Below, piece after piece: positions 13,417-13,944 of a DNA stretch of 13,944 nucleotides. Source of the stretch: an uncultured Oscillospiraceae bacterium. GTDB taxonomy: Bacteria > Bacillota > Clostridia > Oscillospirales > Oscillospiraceae. A program made the translations under genes and the position numbers. Position 1 is the stretch's first letter. Every line of letters starts with the position of its first letter. Location of the stretch: contig CALDMA010000007.1 in assembly GCA_937915075.1 (NCBI GenBank), positions 1-13,944 on the forward strand. Direction: 5' to 3'. A model generated the notes under the pieces. The model was not told the DNA's origin and searched no databases. It saw only the letters and a program-made list of their open reading frames with translations.

Positions 13417-13944
13417 ATGATATTGGCTGATAAGATCACTGCCCTGCGCAAAAAGGCCGGCTGGTCACAGGAGGAGCTGGCGGAGCAGCTCGGCGTCACG
13501 CGCCAGTCCGTGAGCAAGTGGGAGGGCGCGCAGTCCGTGCCCGATATGGACAAGGTCGTGCAGATGAGCCGCCTGTTCGGCGTGACGACCGACTTCCTGC
13601 TCAAGGACGAGCTTTCCGAGGAGGAGCCCGCGCCCGAGAGCTGTGACTCGCCCCTGCGCCGCGTGACGATGGCGGAGGCGTCCGAATACCTCGCCCTGCG
13701 CCGCGCCGCCGCGCCGAAGATCGCGCTCGCCACGATGCTCTGCATCCTCTCCCCCATCTGCCTGATCCTGCTCGCCGGAATGAGCGAGGTATCGCGCTTC
13801 GGCATCTCCGAGGACGCCGCCGCGGGCGTGGGGCTTTGCGTGCTGCTCGTGCTGGTCGCCGTCGGCGTCGCCATCTTTCTTGCCTGTGCCGCCAAGGCCA
13901 AGCCCTATGAATTTCTGGAAAAGGAGCCGTTTGAAACGGAGTAC
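13417..13944 (+). CDS. XRE-family regulator with membrane-spanning C-terminal region (partial, runs off the window)
   Basis: At least 176 residues, with no stop before the window edge. An N-terminal Cro/CI-type helix-turn-helix occupies about 6-60 (WSQEELAEQLGVTRQSVSKWE at 16-36, then VPDMDKVVQMSRLFGVTTDFLL). An acidic linker (64-75) and a charged stretch follow, and then two hydrophobic segments at about 101-121 and 135-159 that look like membrane helices. This architecture, a DNA-binding head on a membrane anchor, is common in Clostridia and is thought to sense envelope or extracellular conditions, although targets are usually unknown. The ATG has GGAGG 7 nt upstream. It follows the MATE gene on the same strand after a hairpin and a candidate promoter, so it may or may not control the neighbouring efflux genes. 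Confidence 0.88.
   Translation, partial: MILADKITALRKKAGWSQEELAEQLGVTRQSVSKWEGAQSVPDMDKVVQMSRLFGVTTDFLLKDELSEEEPAPESCDSPLRRVTMAEASEYLALRRAAAPKIALATMLCILSPICLILLAGMSEVSRFGISEDAAAGVGLCVLLVLVAVGVAIFLACAAKAKPYEFLEKEPFETEY

Overview
The window is gene-dense, GC-rich bacterial DNA (roughly 60% GC or more by eye). The sigma-A-type promoters, AGGAGG-like ribosome sites, a dnaG-rpoD pair, a DUF3793 protein, YvcK and a MarR/ABC/ABC efflux operon all fit a high-GC member of the Clostridia, most likely Oscillospiraceae/Ruminococcaceae. No rRNA, tRNA, CRISPR array, transposase or phage gene is visible. Most of the window reads as ordinary chromosomal core plus two efflux systems.

Layout. (1) 1-673: a long inverted repeat at the left edge, then a minus-strand Sfp-type phosphopantetheinyl transferase with a near-perfect promoter. 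(2) 840-4002: the plus-strand dnaG-rpoD operon (primase, then housekeeping sigma factor with an 8-nt gene overlap), ended by a two-way terminator shared with the convergent operon. (3) 4074-5397: a minus-strand operon of DUF3793 protein, short flavodoxin and a 32-residue single-pass membrane peptide. Its 290-nt leader holds a promoter, a terminator-like hairpin and two copies of a GGTTA...TAACC operator-like palindrome. (4) 5484-6524: a lone YvcK gluconeogenesis-factor gene on the minus strand, back-to-back with (5) 6699-7436, a YwaF/TIGR02206-type integral membrane protein on the plus strand. (6) 7517-11781: a MarR regulator and a heterodimeric ABC exporter in one tightly overlapping operon, with a consensus promoter, a palindrome at the predicted transcription start and a strong terminator. 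(7) 11804-13306: a separately promoted MATE efflux gene. (8) 13417 to the end: a membrane-anchored XRE-type regulator cut by the window edge.

How the parts work together. dnaG and rpoD couple replication initiation with transcription capacity, as in the classical macromolecular-synthesis operon, here without rpsU. The flavodoxin operon looks like a metal-responsive (probably iron) electron-carrier unit. This is inferred from the operator-like repeats and from the known substitution of flavodoxin for ferredoxin under iron limitation. The MarR-ABC-ABC operon looks like a self-regulated drug or toxin export module: one exporter half carries the degenerate ATP site (GSSKS Walker A, Asp for Glu, Gln for His) and the other the catalytic one. 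The adjacent MATE gene makes this stretch an efflux cluster.

The most interesting parts for follow-up are the leader of the DUF3793-flavodoxin operon, the small membrane peptide at its end, the MarR operator with the cysteine-rich MarR, and the roughly 31-residue insertion in RpoD. I found no clear evidence for a wholly new system; the DUF3793/flavodoxin/micro-peptide unit comes nearest.
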